Both the position numbers and the translations under genes were made by a program. 64,000 nt of DNA from Limnoglobus roseus. GTDB taxonomy: Bacteria; Planctomycetota; Planctomycetia; Gemmatales; Gemmataceae. Below, in pieces: positions 51,749 to 60,949 of this stretch. Below the pieces are notes generated by a model. That model was not told the origin of the DNA. It did not search any database and saw nothing but the letters and a program-made list of their open reading frames with translations. The stretch is from positions 2,108,001-2,172,000 of the forward strand of contig NZ_CP042425.1 in NCBI RefSeq assembly GCF_008254045.1. The letters run 5' to 3'. Numbering within the stretch: the first letter of the stretch is position 1; the number at the start of each line of letters is the position of its first letter.

Positions 51749-52609
51749 ATGAAGTGGCGAAAGTTGCTCGATGACAGTCTGCCCCCGGCCGCCGAGCGGG
51801 AGTACGGTGAGCGGTACAAGTTCGGCCGGCCGGCTTCGGAGAAGCAACTCGCCACCGCCGAGCGGACGCTCGGAGTTCGTCTTCCCGACGACGTTCGGGA
51901 AATGCTCTCCGAGTTCAACGGCGTATGGTACACCACGACCGCCGGGCGGGCACACGGCCACGCCCCAAACATCCAGTTCCTGGACACGAAGTATTTGTCG
52001 GTGAATGTTCCGAATCATCTCGCTGATTACGAGCCGTCACCCCCGCGGTACGCTCTGAGGAGGGTCGTCTTCGTCGCGCAGTCGAACGGGTTCGGCGACC
52101 TCTGGGGGGTGTGCGCATCGGACGTGGGCCGGCACAAGGCCGGCACGGTCGTGCGATTGGGTCACGAGGTCGGCCAGTTGGAAGCGTGTCAGCCGTCCTT
52201 GGCTGCGTTCATCCGCGGCGGATTGTTCGGCGTCGATACGGAATTCGTCAAACGGTTGGCGAAGCAGGGCCGACCGCCTTCCAATCTGGCCGCACTCCGC
52301 GCCCGCGGTCGTCAACCTTCGTTCGCCCACTGGAAGGGGACAATTTCGCCGGAACTGATCGTCCAATGCGAGGACGCCGTGACTCGACTAGCCGCCCGAC
52401 TCGTTGCACTCGGTCCGAATCCCACGAAGAGGCAGGTCCGGGGGGCCATCAACGGCGGCATCAAACGGTTCGACGAGTTGCAATGGATCAAGGGCGACCC
52501 CTGGATCGGTCTTCCCGAACAGAAGGACATCTGCGACGCGCTCCACGAGTTAATCGACCTGACCGGTTTCGAGGCGTCGGAAGAGTGGACGGAGATCAGG
52601 GATTGGTGA
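51749..52609 (+). CDS. SMI1/KNR4-like protein (possible immunity-type protein)
   Basis: A 286-residue protein. Residues about 1-155 match the SMI1/KNR4 (SUKH) pattern: FGRPASEKQLATAERTLGVR, LPDDVREMLSEFNGVWY, then VVFVAQSNGFGDLWGVCA. SUKH proteins often act as immunity partners of toxins. The C-terminal ~90 residues are a separate helical domain of unknown type. GGTGAGAG lies just before the ATG. Third-position GC is lower than in flanking housekeeping genes, which hints at horizontal arrival. A VapD-like gene follows on the same strand. No polymorphic toxin is visible. Confidence 0.8.
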   Translation: MKWRKLLDDSLPPAAEREYGERYKFGRPASEKQLATAERTLGVRLPDDVREMLSEFNGVWYTTTAGRAHGHAPNIQFLDTKYLSVNVPNHLADYEPSPPRYALRRVVFVAQSNGFGDLWGVCASDVGRHKAGTVVRLGHEVGQLEACQPSLAAFIRGGLFGVDTEFVKRLAKQGRPPSNLAALRARGRQPSFAHWKGTISPELIVQCEDAVTRLAARLVALGPNPTKRQVRGAINGGIKRFDELQWIKGDPWIGLPEQKDICDALHELIDLTGFEASEEWTEIRDW

Positions 52610-52740
52610 GTTCGGGCAAACTTCGCCTGCACGGCCGAATGAACCTTGAGGCAGTTCTCATGGCAACAGTAACCGCCCGCGATGTCCGACCGAGTTCTAT
52701 TCGCCCCGGCCTTCCTGCCTCCTTCAAACGGGAGACGACC

Positions 52741-53037
52741 GTGTACGCGGTCGCCTTCGACATGGACATCGAGCAACTCCGTATCCACTACGGCGACCCG
52801 TACAATAATGCCTACCTCGAAATCCGCCGCGTGCTGGAACGGCATCAGTTCCAGTGGCAGCAGGGCAGCGTGTACTTCGGCGGGCCGGACGTCACGGCCG
52901 CGACGGTGATGGTGGCCGTCATCGACCTGACGGCGCAACTGCCGTGGTTCGCAGCCGCCGTGCGGGACATTCGCATGCTCCGCATTGAGGAAATGAACGA
53001 CCTGATGCCGGTCGTCCAGCGCATCGCTAACGGGTGA
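52741..53037 (+). CDS. VapD-like (Cas2-related) endoribonuclease/toxin
   Basis: A 98-residue protein with the VapD pattern: VYAVAFDMDIEQL at the start (Asp in a Cas2-like ferredoxin strand), YLEIRRVLERHQFQWQQGSVYF, then LPWFAAAVRDIRMLRIEEMNDLMPVV. VapD proteins are small RNases related to Cas2; some work as toxins paired with VapX. The GTG at 52741 gives the usual family length and has GGGAG 6 bases upstream. An ATG at 52660, with GAGG before it, would add 27 residues of poorer codon use. No separate antitoxin is evident unless a neighbour serves. Confidence 0.8.
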   Translation: MYAVAFDMDIEQLRIHYGDPYNNAYLEIRRVLERHQFQWQQGSVYFGGPDVTAATVMVAVIDLTAQLPWFAAAVRDIRMLRIEEMNDLMPVVQRIANG

Positions 53038-53043
53038 ATCCTC

Positions 53044-53880
53044 ATGTCCACCGACGACGACTCCAACCCCCTCGGGCCGGCCGTGCGACTGGTGCGGGCG
53101 GCCGTCGAACTCGGCGGGCGGGCGACCGACGCCGGTGACGCGGCCGGGGCTTACGACCTCTTCGCGTGTGCCGCCCGGTTGGTGCGGCGGGTGCGGGGGC
53201 TGAGCGAGGTTGCTGACTTCCGGCTGGAACGGGCACTCGACGAGGCCGAGGCGGATTCCGACCCGGACGTGATCCGCGAGGCGTTCGAGTCATTGTTGCC
53301 CGATGACGATGAGCCGCCGGCGGTCCCGGACGACCCGCTGGCGGCCGTGCAGCGGTTCATTCAGATGGCCATCTCCATCGGCGCGCCGGCGTACAACCTC
53401 GACGACCGCCAGGGGTGTTACGACGTGTACTCTTGCACCGCCCGCATGATCCTGGCCACCCTGACCGGGGCCGACGCCGCCCGCACGCGGCTGCGGGAAG
53501 CTCTCGACGTGTGCGACACCCTCGACGATTCCGACAAGCAAGCTTGGGCGATGCGGCACGGCTTCGACGCGGTGCTGGAGATGGGCGGCCCGACCGGCCC
53601 CGCGTTGGCCCCGAGCGAAGTCCGGCAGTTGTTGGCCGCGGCCATCTCCATCGGCGCGCCGGCCTTCAACCTCGGCGACAGCCGCGGGTGCTACGAGGTC
53701 TACGGCTGCACCGCCCGCCTGCTCGTCAACAGCGTCTCCGTTCCGGACGAGATCAAGGCTCGCCTCCGCAAAGCCCTGGAAGAAGCCGCCGTTCTGCCGG
53801 AGGTGGCCCGGCAAGCGTGGGTTATGCGGCACGCCTTCGACGCCGTCCTCGGCGGTTCTACTTCGGAACCTGAGGAATAG
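53044..53880 (+). CDS. Protein made of three tandem copies of an ~80-residue helical unit
   Basis: A 278-residue acidic protein. Units at about 12-88, 100-178 and 190-268 share the pattern AISIGAPA(Y/F)NLxDxxGCY(D/E)VYxCTAR followed by a helix and (A/V)MRH(G/A)FDAVL. Unit 1 is more diverged (AVELGGRATDAGDAAGAYDL) and lacks one Cys. Units 2 and 3 also share a stretch of over 20 identical DNA bases near 53369 and 53641, so the duplication is fairly recent. The gene starts 6 bases after the VapD-like stop, suggesting one transcript. No function is recognised. Confidence 0.8.
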   Translation: MSTDDDSNPLGPAVRLVRAAVELGGRATDAGDAAGAYDLFACAARLVRRVRGLSEVADFRLERALDEAEADSDPDVIREAFESLLPDDDEPPAVPDDPLAAVQRFIQMAISIGAPAYNLDDRQGCYDVYSCTARMILATLTGADAARTRLREALDVCDTLDDSDKQAWAMRHGFDAVLEMGGPTGPALAPSEVRQLLAAAISIGAPAFNLGDSRGCYEVYGCTARLLVNSVSVPDEIKARLRKALEEAAVLPEVARQAWVMRHAFDAVLGGSTSEPEE

Positions 53881-53959
53881 CATCCGGCTTCACTTCCCCT
53901 TGCCGCCGCTTCTCGGCATCCGCTAGACTGCCGGGCTGTTGCCCGCAAGGATGCCGCTG

Positions 53960-55324
<1,365 letters not shown>

Positions 55325-55381
55325 TTCGCGGACGCACTCCGTAGGATGCCACGGACGGACTCCTCCCACCGTGGCACCCCG

Positions 55382-55933
55382 ATGGACCGCCCGCGCCAAT
55401 CCTGGTCGCGACTCACCACCCGGCACCTGCTGCCGGCGCTGCTGGTGTTGGCCCAGGTCATGACGGCGGTTGGCTTTCCCACCTTCTCAAAACCCTCGGC
55501 CCGCAAAACCGCCTGCGGCGACACGAACTGCGGCTGCCAGGCGAAAGCCGGCAGCGCATCGGCGGCGTGCTGTTGCTCCACCGCGGCGAAACTCATCACC
55601 GTCGGCGAGCCGGAATCGTGCTGCGCGAAGCCGAAGAAGACGGCCGAGTCGTGCTGTTCCAAGAAGACCGCCGCGAAGCCGTGCTGTGAGGCGAAGAAGA
55701 AGCCCGAGGATGACCGGCCGCAGGTGCTGTGGGTCGCCGGCATGTTTGCCCGCAGTTGTAAGGGCGAACACGGGCCGACGGGAATGCCCGTCCCGGAACC
55801 GGCCGTGCCGCCGCTTCAACCCGCCGCCCCCGCGTTCGTCGAACCGGCGTCCGATGCCGTGCTCGCGTCGAACGTGAAGTCCCCGTCCCTTCCCGCGATT
55901 CCCCCCGACCCGCCGCCGCGGCACGTTGGCTGA
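55382..55933 (+). CDS. Exported Cys-rich protein, possible metal binder
   Basis: A 183-residue protein with an N-terminal signal or anchor (HLLPALLVLAQVMTAVGFP). The central part is packed with cysteines: CGDTNCGCQ, ACCCS, ESCCAK, ESCCSKK, KPCCEAKKK, alternating with Lys. The C-terminal ~60 residues are Pro/Ala-rich. The Cys pairs suggest binding of soft metals such as copper, or an oxidised surface protein; no family was recognised. The start is uncertain: ATG 55346 would add 12 polar residues before the same signal. Confidence 0.6.
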   Translation: MDRPRQSWSRLTTRHLLPALLVLAQVMTAVGFPTFSKPSARKTACGDTNCGCQAKAGSASAACCCSTAAKLITVGEPESCCAKPKKTAESCCSKKTAAKPCCEAKKKPEDDRPQVLWVAGMFARSCKGEHGPTGMPVPEPAVPPLQPAAPAFVEPASDAVLASNVKSPSLPAIPPDPPPRHVG

Positions 55934-56024
55934 CCCTTCCTGAGCGTTTCCAAACCTCGCGCAGACGGTGCGTTTCGCGCCGTTGGTCCGCCATCACCTA
56001 CCCGCACCTGGGGAATCTCTTTCC

Positions 56025-57068
56025 ATGTTCCGAACCCGCTCCGATCGCCGCACCCGGCGACGCGGCTTTACGTTGATTGAACTGCTCGTCGTCATCGCCA
56101 TCATCGCCATCCTCATCGGCCTGCTCCTGCCGGCCGTGCAGAAGGTCCGCGAGTCGGCGGCCCGATTGAAGTGTGCGAACAACCTCAAGCAGTTGGGCCT
56201 GGCCCTCCACGGCTACGAGGCGGTGAACAAGAACTTCCCGCCTGGCCGGGCCGCGTACCCGCTGGTCGTGTCCGCGCAGGGGCGCATTCTCGGGTACATC
56301 GAACAGGACAACGTCGGCCGTAGTCTCGACGTGAACTTGGTGCCGATGTACAACTCGAACCCGACCACTTACCCGCTCACGGCCGGGAACTACCAGGCGT
56401 CGATCACGCCGGTGAAGCTGTTCGTCTGCCCGAGCGACCCGATGAACGGGCTGAACCCGACCGCGTTCGCCACGCAGCCGTCCGGGGCGGTTTCGACCAC
56501 CGACGTGTACGCCGGTACGAACTACGTGACGTGCATCGGCAGCGGCGACGGCAGCACGGACAACACCGGCACCTGGTGGGGTCAGTACAAGACCAGCGAC
56601 GGGATGTTCGGCCAGACGCCAGTGACGATCGCCGGCGTGATTGACGGCCTGTCGAACACGGCCGCGTTCAGCGAGAGCACGATGGGGACCGGGGAACCGG
56701 ACTCCACCGGGGCGACGCCGCCGACGAGTGCGGCCCGCCAGGTGTTGACCCTGACCGGCAGTACCGTGACCAGCGACGCCAACTGTGCCGCCGGCGGCAC
56801 GTGGTCGAACATGCGCGGGGCGAAGTGGATCAACGGCCACTACGCCGACGCGAACTACAACCACCACCTGCTGCCGAACGACACGCGGTGGGATTGCAGC
56901 AACGCCTCGCACAACCCCGGTCAGGCCGCCGCCCGCAGCTTCCACACCGGCGGCGTGAGCGTGCTCTTGGGCGACGGTTCCGTGCGCTTCGTCCGCAACA
57001 CCATCGACGCCGTCACGTGGCGGGCACTCGCCACCCGCGCGGGCGGTGAAGTGAGCGGGGATTATTGA
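56025..57068 (+). CDS. DUF1559 prepilin-like protein (type II pseudopilin N-terminus)
   Basis: A 347-residue protein of the large planctomycete DUF1559 family. A basic leader ends in the prepilin peptidase site: [20 protein letters not shown], with Glu at +5 and cleavage after the Gly. The long helix continues into [33 protein letters not shown], the family signature. The C-terminal H-x-GG motif ([19 protein letters not shown]) is intact. It probably assembles into a surface or periplasmic filament through a type IV pilus/type II secretion machine, but these proteins are uncharacterised. Single-gene unit closed by a palindromic terminator. Confidence 0.95.
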   Translation: MFRTRSDRRTRRRGFTLIELLVVIAIIAILIGLLLPAVQKVRESAARLKCANNLKQLGLALHGYEAVNKNFPPGRAAYPLVVSAQGRILGYIEQDNVGRSLDVNLVPMYNSNPTTYPLTAGNYQASITPVKLFVCPSDPMNGLNPTAFATQPSGAVSTTDVYAGTNYVTCIGSGDGSTDNTGTWWGQYKTSDGMFGQTPVTIAGVIDGLSNTAAFSESTMGTGEPDSTGATPPTSAARQVLTLTGSTVTSDANCAAGGTWSNMRGAKWINGHYADANYNHHLLPNDTRWDCSNASHNPGQAAARSFHTGGVSVLLGDGSVRFVRNTIDAVTWRALATRAGGEVSGDY

Positions 57069-57078
57069 TCGCGCCGTA

Positions 57079-57109
57079 AGCCCGGGGTCGGCCGACCCCG
57101 GGCTTTCTG
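57079..57109 (+). terminator. Palindromic terminator after the DUF1559 gene
   Basis: A 28-bp perfect palindrome at 57079-57106 (AAGCCCGGGGTCGG and its complement) followed by TCT. It begins 10 bases after the stop codon. Member of the AAGCCC/GGGCTT set. Confidence 0.8.
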
Positions 57110-57122
57110 TACACTTCCCTTC

Positions 57123-58169
57123 ATGAACCACCCTGCACTCTCCCCGCCGATGCTCACGCCAGACCTGCCGGGCGTCGGCGGGCGGATCAAGGCCGAACTC
57201 GACGACTTCGCCGTCGAGGAAATCCCTGCCTACGAGCCGTCCGGCACCGGCGACCACGTCTACCTCTGGGTCGAGAAGCGCGACCTGAGTGCTGAGTTCT
57301 TCGTCCGCGGACTCGCCAGGCGGCTTGGTATCCCGGCCGACGACATCGGCACCGCCGGGCTAAAGGACCGGCACGCCGTCACGCGGCAGTGGGTGTCGAT
57401 TCCGAAAATCGCCGAGCCGCGGTTGAACCAGATCGACGGCGATGGCGTGAAGGTGCTGACCGTCTCCCGCCACACGAACAAACTGAAACCGGGCCACCTC
57501 CGCGGCAATCGCTTCAACATCGTCATCCGCGACGCCGACGCCACGCAGCCGGAGCGGGTGCAACTCATCCTCGACCGCGTCCGTGAACTCGGCCTGCCGA
57601 ATTACTACGGCCCGCAGCGGTTCGGCCGCGACGGGGAGACGGCCGACAACGGCTTCCGCATGATCCGCGGCGAACGCCTCAACGCCCCGCCGTTTCGGTT
57701 GAAGTTGTACCTCTCGGCGGCACAGTCGCTTTTGTTCAACGACTGCCTCGCCCGTCGGCTGACCGACGGCCTGTTCCGCACGGTGCTGACCGGCGACGTG
57801 ATGATGAAGTGGCCGTTCGGCGGCATCTTCAACGCCGACGACGTGGCGGTCGAACAAGAGCGATTCGACCGCCGCGAGACGGTGACGGCCGGGCCGATGT
57901 TCGGCAAGAAGACGTTCGCCGCGAAGGGCGTGGCCGCCGAGCGCGAGGCCGCGGTGTTGGCCGCCAACGACTTGACGCCCGCGAACCTCGACCGCCCCGG
58001 CAAGTGGATGAGCGGCACCCGCCGGCACAACCTCGTGTACGTCGAAGACCTGTCGGCCGCGTGGGACGGCCCGAACCTGCGGCTGACGTTCGGCCTCCCG
58101 GCCGGGAGCTACGCGACCGTGCTGCTGCGCGAGGTGATGAAGGCCGACGCCGACGCGGGGGAGGAGTAG
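57123..58169 (+). CDS. truD: tRNA pseudouridine(13) synthase TruD
   Basis: A 348-residue enzyme that makes pseudouridine at position 13 of tRNA-Glu. Family motifs: DDFAVEEIP, the catalytic Asp in GTAGLKDRHAVTRQ, NRFNIVIRD, LGLPNYYGPQRFG, and LYLSAAQSLLFN. Order and length match TruD. The ATG at 57150 is an alternative, but the longer start at 57123 is kept. It is the last gene before a terminator and the rearranged region at 58.3-59.1 kb. Confidence 0.95.
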   Translation: MNHPALSPPMLTPDLPGVGGRIKAELDDFAVEEIPAYEPSGTGDHVYLWVEKRDLSAEFFVRGLARRLGIPADDIGTAGLKDRHAVTRQWVSIPKIAEPRLNQIDGDGVKVLTVSRHTNKLKPGHLRGNRFNIVIRDADATQPERVQLILDRVRELGLPNYYGPQRFGRDGETADNGFRMIRGERLNAPPFRLKLYLSAAQSLLFNDCLARRLTDGLFRTVLTGDVMMKWPFGGIFNADDVAVEQERFDRRETVTAGPMFGKKTFAAKGVAAEREAAVLAANDLTPANLDRPGKWMSGTRRHNLVYVEDLSAAWDGPNLRLTFGLPAGSYATVLLREVMKADADAGEE

Positions 58170-58187
58170 CTTGCCCCGGTAAAAGTT

Positions 58188-58246
58188 GACGCCGCTCGCA
58201 GGCTTGGGGTATTCCCCGGGCATCTACGAGCGGCGTCGTGGTTTTG
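58188..58246 (+). terminator. Terminator-like hairpin after truD
   Basis: GACGCCGCTCG (58188-58198) pairs with CGAGCGGCGTC (58227-58237); an inner GGGG/CCCC stem sits in the loop and GTGGTTTTG follows. Confidence 0.6.
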
Positions 58247-58344
58247 GTGGGTTGACTCTACCCGATCTAAATTAGCCCCGCAAGATGTCGCGTTCGTGTT
58301 CCTCGCGTGAACACTTCATGAAGTTGCCCGGGCTCAACGCCGCC

Positions 58345-58737
58345 CTAGCGGGGGACAACGGCCTTCAAGTCTTCGAGCAGTTGGTCGGTGGTCGGCGGGG
58401 CCGAATGGGTCTTGTGAACTTGGCCGCCACCGCGCGTACTCACAACGAGGCCGGGGCCTTCGACCTCAAATAACTTGGCCATCTTCCGGCCGTCTTCCGT
58501 CTTCGTGTCGAAGTACACGCACACGCACTGGTCGGTCAGCGTCTTCACCAACTCGTCCGAGAGCCGACCCTCCTGGACCGCCCGGCGGTAGCCGGTCGGG
58601 CCGGCGCCGATGAAGACGATCAAAGGCTTGTTGTCCGCGGCCGCCCGCTTACTCCCCTGGGTGTAACTCGGTTGCCACGCGACGGCCTCCGGGTCGTCGC
58701 GAACCGCGGGCCGATCCGCGAGGGCCGTTCCCGACAT
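58345..58737 (-). CDS. Thioredoxin-fold-like protein, N-terminus probably lost
   Basis: A 130-residue frame: AVAWQPSYTQGSKRAAADNK, PLIVFIGAGPTGYRRAV, TDQCVCVYFDTKTEDGRKMAKLFEV and GPGLVVSTRGGG. This is the pattern of exported planctomycete thioredoxin-like proteins that normally start with a signal peptide. Here none is found, no ribosome-binding site precedes the ATG at 58737, and the same frame continues upstream into a piece of a CHAT-type protein. The CxxC is replaced by CVC. It may be a decayed gene or the tail of a fusion. Confidence 0.5.
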   Translation of the reverse strand: MSGTALADRPAVRDDPEAVAWQPSYTQGSKRAAADNKPLIVFIGAGPTGYRRAVQEGRLSDELVKTLTDQCVCVYFDTKTEDGRKMAKLFEVEGPGLVVSTRGGGQVHKTHSAPPTTDQLLEDLKAVVPR

Positions 58738-58920
58738 TCGCGACGACGCGGCATCGGCCCCGGTCAGCGTCAGCGCGGCCCAGTAGTACGGGTGGGCCGC
58801 GGACCAGTCTTCCCGCCGTTGCGCGAGCCTCGCCGACGCGGTGGATCTGGGCCGGGGGGTCGTCGATTTGCTTCCGGAGCTCGCAGACCGCGTCGTCGAT
58901 GGCCTTCGCGTCGCCCTGAA
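58738..58920 (-). pseudogene. Remnant of a CHAT-domain protein C-terminus, frameshifted
   Basis: The minus strand reads GDAKAIDDAVCELRKQIDDPP in one frame and, after a shift near 58820, REDWSAAHPYYWAALTLTGA in another. The second segment is the usual end of CHAT caspase-like domains (HPYYWAAF...TGD). No start codon, catalytic His or Cys is present. It abuts the thioredoxin-like frame downstream and a plus-strand remnant on the other side. Confidence 0.5.
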
Positions 58921-59116
58921 GGACTCGAAGGCCCCGGCCAACGACGTGGAGTCCAAGCGAGCCAAGGTGCAACAGCAGACCGACGCGCAAAAGGCGAAGA
59001 CGCCGCCCGCCGTCTCCAAGGGCGGCGGGGCCACGGCTGAACAACAGCGGGCCAAGATGGTGAACATCACGCAGGCGAAGTCGGCCCAGCAACAAGGTCC
59101 GAAGAAGGCGACCTGA
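58841..59116 (+). pseudogene. 3' remnant of a Lys/Gln/Ala-rich protein gene
   Basis: From about 58905 the plus strand has strongly GC-biased third positions and reads KDSKAPANDVESKRAKVQQQ, then EQQRAKMVNITQAKSAQQQG up to a stop at 59114. The first ~20 codons are instead antisense to the CHAT remnant, so the true 5' part seems to have been lost at the junction. A 91-residue frame with an ATG at 58841 exists but has no ribosome-binding site. Function unknown. Confidence 0.45.
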
Positions 59117-59284
59117 TGCAGTCGATACGACGGAGTTTGCCGAGTTGATGGAAGGCTAACGTGGCCGGCCTGGCCGAAGGGGCGACAGATAGTCGACGTA
59201 GACGGTGATGCCGCGTTCTTGTTCTTCGTGAAAAAGTTGTTTAACGCGAAGTCGCGATCAATGCCTTCGATCCCACCTGGAACG

Positions 59285-59320
59285 ACAAGAAGCCAGCCGA
59301 GAGATCGGCTGGCTTCTTGT
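59285..59320. terminator. Bidirectional terminator-like hairpin next to rpsG
   Basis: A 16-bp perfect stem (59285-59300 with 59305-59320), GAGA loop, then GTGTTTG on the plus strand. It lies 21 bases past the end of rpsG on the minus strand. Confidence 0.75.
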
Positions 59321-59341
59321 GTGTTTGTACGTCCCGGGTCA

Positions 59342-59818
59342 TTACCACGCGAAGTGGCTGAACGCCTTGTTGGCCTCGGCCATCTTGATCGTTTGCTCGC
59401 GCTTGGCCATCGCCTCACCTTCGCGGCGGTAGGCGGCCATCAGTTCGTCGGCCAGGCGGAGGTGCGTCGGGCGGCCGGCCTTCGCGCGGATTGCGACGAG
59501 AATCCAGCGGATTGCCAGCGACTCTTGCCGCTTCGCCTTCACCTGCATCGGAACCTGATAGTTCGCACCGCCGACGCGGCGGGAGCGGACTTCGAGGGCC
59601 GGCTTCACGTTGCCGAGGGCTTGCGTGAAGACTTCGAGCGGGTCCACGTCGGGCATCCGCTTCTTGATCTGGTCGAAGGCGTCGTACACCACCCGCGTGG
59701 CGACCGACTTCTTGCCGTCGTACATCAGGCAGTTGATGAACTTGCTGAGCAGCAGCGAGTTGTACCGGGTGTCCGGCGCGAGCTTGTCGTAGCTGGCGGT
59801 TCGGCCTTTGCTTGCCAT
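59342..59818 (-). CDS. rpsG: 30S ribosomal protein S7
   Basis: A 158-residue S7, primary binder of the 16S rRNA 3' domain and the regulator of the str operon in other bacteria. Landmarks: DTRYNSLLLSKFINCLMYDG, ALGNVKPALEVRSRRVGGA, YQVPMQV and MAEANKAFSHFAW at the end. It follows rpsL by 33 bases. fusA and tuf, usual next members of this operon, do not follow; a terminator and a rearranged region do. Confidence 0.97.
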   Translation of the reverse strand: MASKGRTASYDKLAPDTRYNSLLLSKFINCLMYDGKKSVATRVVYDAFDQIKKRMPDVDPLEVFTQALGNVKPALEVRSRRVGGANYQVPMQVKAKRQESLAIRWILVAIRAKAGRPTHLRLADELMAAYRREGEAMAKREQTIKMAEANKAFSHFAW

Positions 59819-59851
59819 CGTCGTTCAGTCCTTATGGCTTCGAGTGTTCGG

Positions 59852-60226
59852 TTACTTGCCTTCGACCTTCGCACCGTACTTGGACCGGGCTTGCTTCCGG
59901 TCCGCCACGCCTTGGCAGTCGAGCACGCCGCGGACGATGTGGTACCGCACGCCGGGCAAGTCGCGGACGCGACCGCCGCGGACGAGCACGATCGAGTGCT
60001 CTTGCAGGTTGTGGCCTTCGCCGCCGATATAGGCGGTGACTTCCACGCCGGTGCTCAGACGAACCCGGGCGACCTTCCGCAACGCGGAGTTCGGCTTCTT
60101 CGGGGTCATCGTCTTCACGACCGTACACACGCCCCGCTTCTGCGGGCAGCCTTGCATGGCCGGGTGCTTCGGCTTCGACCGCTGCGGCGAGCGGGGCTTC
60201 TTCGTCAGCTGGTTGATCGTCGGCAT
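59852..60226 (-). CDS. rpsL: 30S ribosomal protein S12
   Basis: A 124-residue S12, decoding-site protein. The start at 60226 gives [12 protein letters not shown], with GAGGA upstream; the longer frame is rejected. [20 protein letters not shown] and [20 protein letters not shown] are conserved, and lysine stands at the streptomycin-resistance sites (TPKKPNS), so it should be streptomycin-sensitive in type. First gene of the rpsL-rpsG unit. Confidence 0.97.
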   Translation of the reverse strand: MPTINQLTKKPRSPQRSKPKHPAMQGCPQKRGVCTVVKTMTPKKPNSALRKVARVRLSTGVEVTAYIGGEGHNLQEHSIVLVRGGRVRDLPGVRYHIVRGVLDCQGVADRKQARSKYGAKVEGK

Positions 60227-60296
60227 TACAATCCTCATGTCCGGCATACCGGAGTCGGAACGTCTATTCAACGAACTTCCCTGCCAACCGCCAAGC

Positions 60297-60324
60297 GGAA
60301 GTGGCGAAATTTTTCGCCACTTCC
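60297..60324. repeat. 13-bp hairpin in the rpsL upstream region
   Basis: GGAAGTGGCGAAA (60297-60309) pairs with TTTCGCCACTTCC (60312-60324), TT loop. It lies about 70 bases before the rpsL start, between divergent transcripts. No T run follows on either strand, so it could be a leader structure of the rpsL mRNA or a simple repeat. Confidence 0.6.
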
Positions 60325-60400
60325 GGCAAAGTGCCGTTTATGAACTTCGGCTACAATCGGCCCGAACGGCCGGCACGAGGGTGATAGTGTGGGAAATCAC

Positions 60401-60562
60401 ATGAAAGGGTGTAGCTGCCGGCGGTGTCGGAGTGGTATGCACACAAAGTACGGCGGCAAACTGCTCCAGAAGTTCATCCGCCACGTGCGGCGAGCTGCCA
60501 AACGTGCCTTACGCCAGGGGAAAGAGCCTGATCCCTGCCATTCCCGCGGCTACACGGATTGA
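60401..60562 (+). CDS. 53-residue Cys-rich basic protein
   Basis: A short frame starting MKGCSCRRCRSGMHTKYGG, then a basic helix (LLQKFIRHVRRAAKRALRQG) and a tail EPDPCHSRGYTD. The CxCxxC at the start and one later Cys suggest metal binding. Only a weak GGGA lies upstream of the ATG. It precedes the WXG-like operon but has its own start region, and the perfect TATAAT lies after it. No family with known function recognised. Confidence 0.5.
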   Translation: MKGCSCRRCRSGMHTKYGGKLLQKFIRHVRRAAKRALRQGKEPDPCHSRGYTD

Positions 60563-60586
60563 CCGACGGATAACCGTCTCTTCTCC

Positions 60587-60617
60587 TTGCTATTTCGCCC
60601 GTGCCGTCGGTTATAAT
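60587..60617 (+). promoter_or_regulatory. Promoter of the WXG100/FtsK-like operon
   Basis: A perfect TATAAT at 60612-60617 with TTGCTA at 60587-60592 (19-base spacer), about 46 bases before the ATG of the first WXG-like gene. It is the clearest -10 box in the window. Confidence 0.6.
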
Positions 60618-60663
60618 GCCGTTACCCCATTCTGCGTAATCTCAAGTCCGGGAAGGGTTCACC

Positions 60664-60936
60664 ATGTCCCAGGCGATTGTCGATCCGGCCGAACTGCGGC
60701 GGTTCGCGGCCAACCTCAAGCGGTTCAACGCCGAGTTGCAAACCAACCTCGCCGGGTTGCACGGCCAACTGGTCGGCCTCAGCGACACGTGGCGGGACCA
60801 GGAACACGACAAGTTCCGGGCCGAGTTCGAGACGACGGCCACTGTGCTGGAACGCTTCATCGAAGCGGCCAACATGCACATCCCGTTTCTGCTGCGGAAG
60901 GCGGAACGGATCGAGGAATACCTCTCGCAGCGATAA
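60664..60936 (+). CDS. WXG100-like protein
   Basis: A 90-residue, all-helical protein of the ESAT-6/WXG100 type: helix, central turn, helix, with the Trp turn written as TWRDQEHDKF, so Asp replaces the usual Gly of W-x-G. WXG100 proteins are small dimeric substrates or partners of type VII secretion. Length and the position of Trp near residue 43 fit. First gene of an operon with two helical proteins and an FtsK/SpoIIIE-type ATPase. No C-terminal YxxxD/E signal is evident. GGGAAGG precedes the ATG. Confidence 0.8.
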   Translation: MSQAIVDPAELRRFAANLKRFNAELQTNLAGLHGQLVGLSDTWRDQEHDKFRAEFETTATVLERFIEAANMHIPFLLRKAERIEEYLSQR

Positions 60937-60949
60937 CGGGGGCTAAAGC

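Noticed and set aside
58252-58275. TTGACT plus TAAATT as a promoter right of truD
   Set aside because: Spacing of about 10 bases is too short for a sigma-70-type promoter and no plus-strand gene follows closely.
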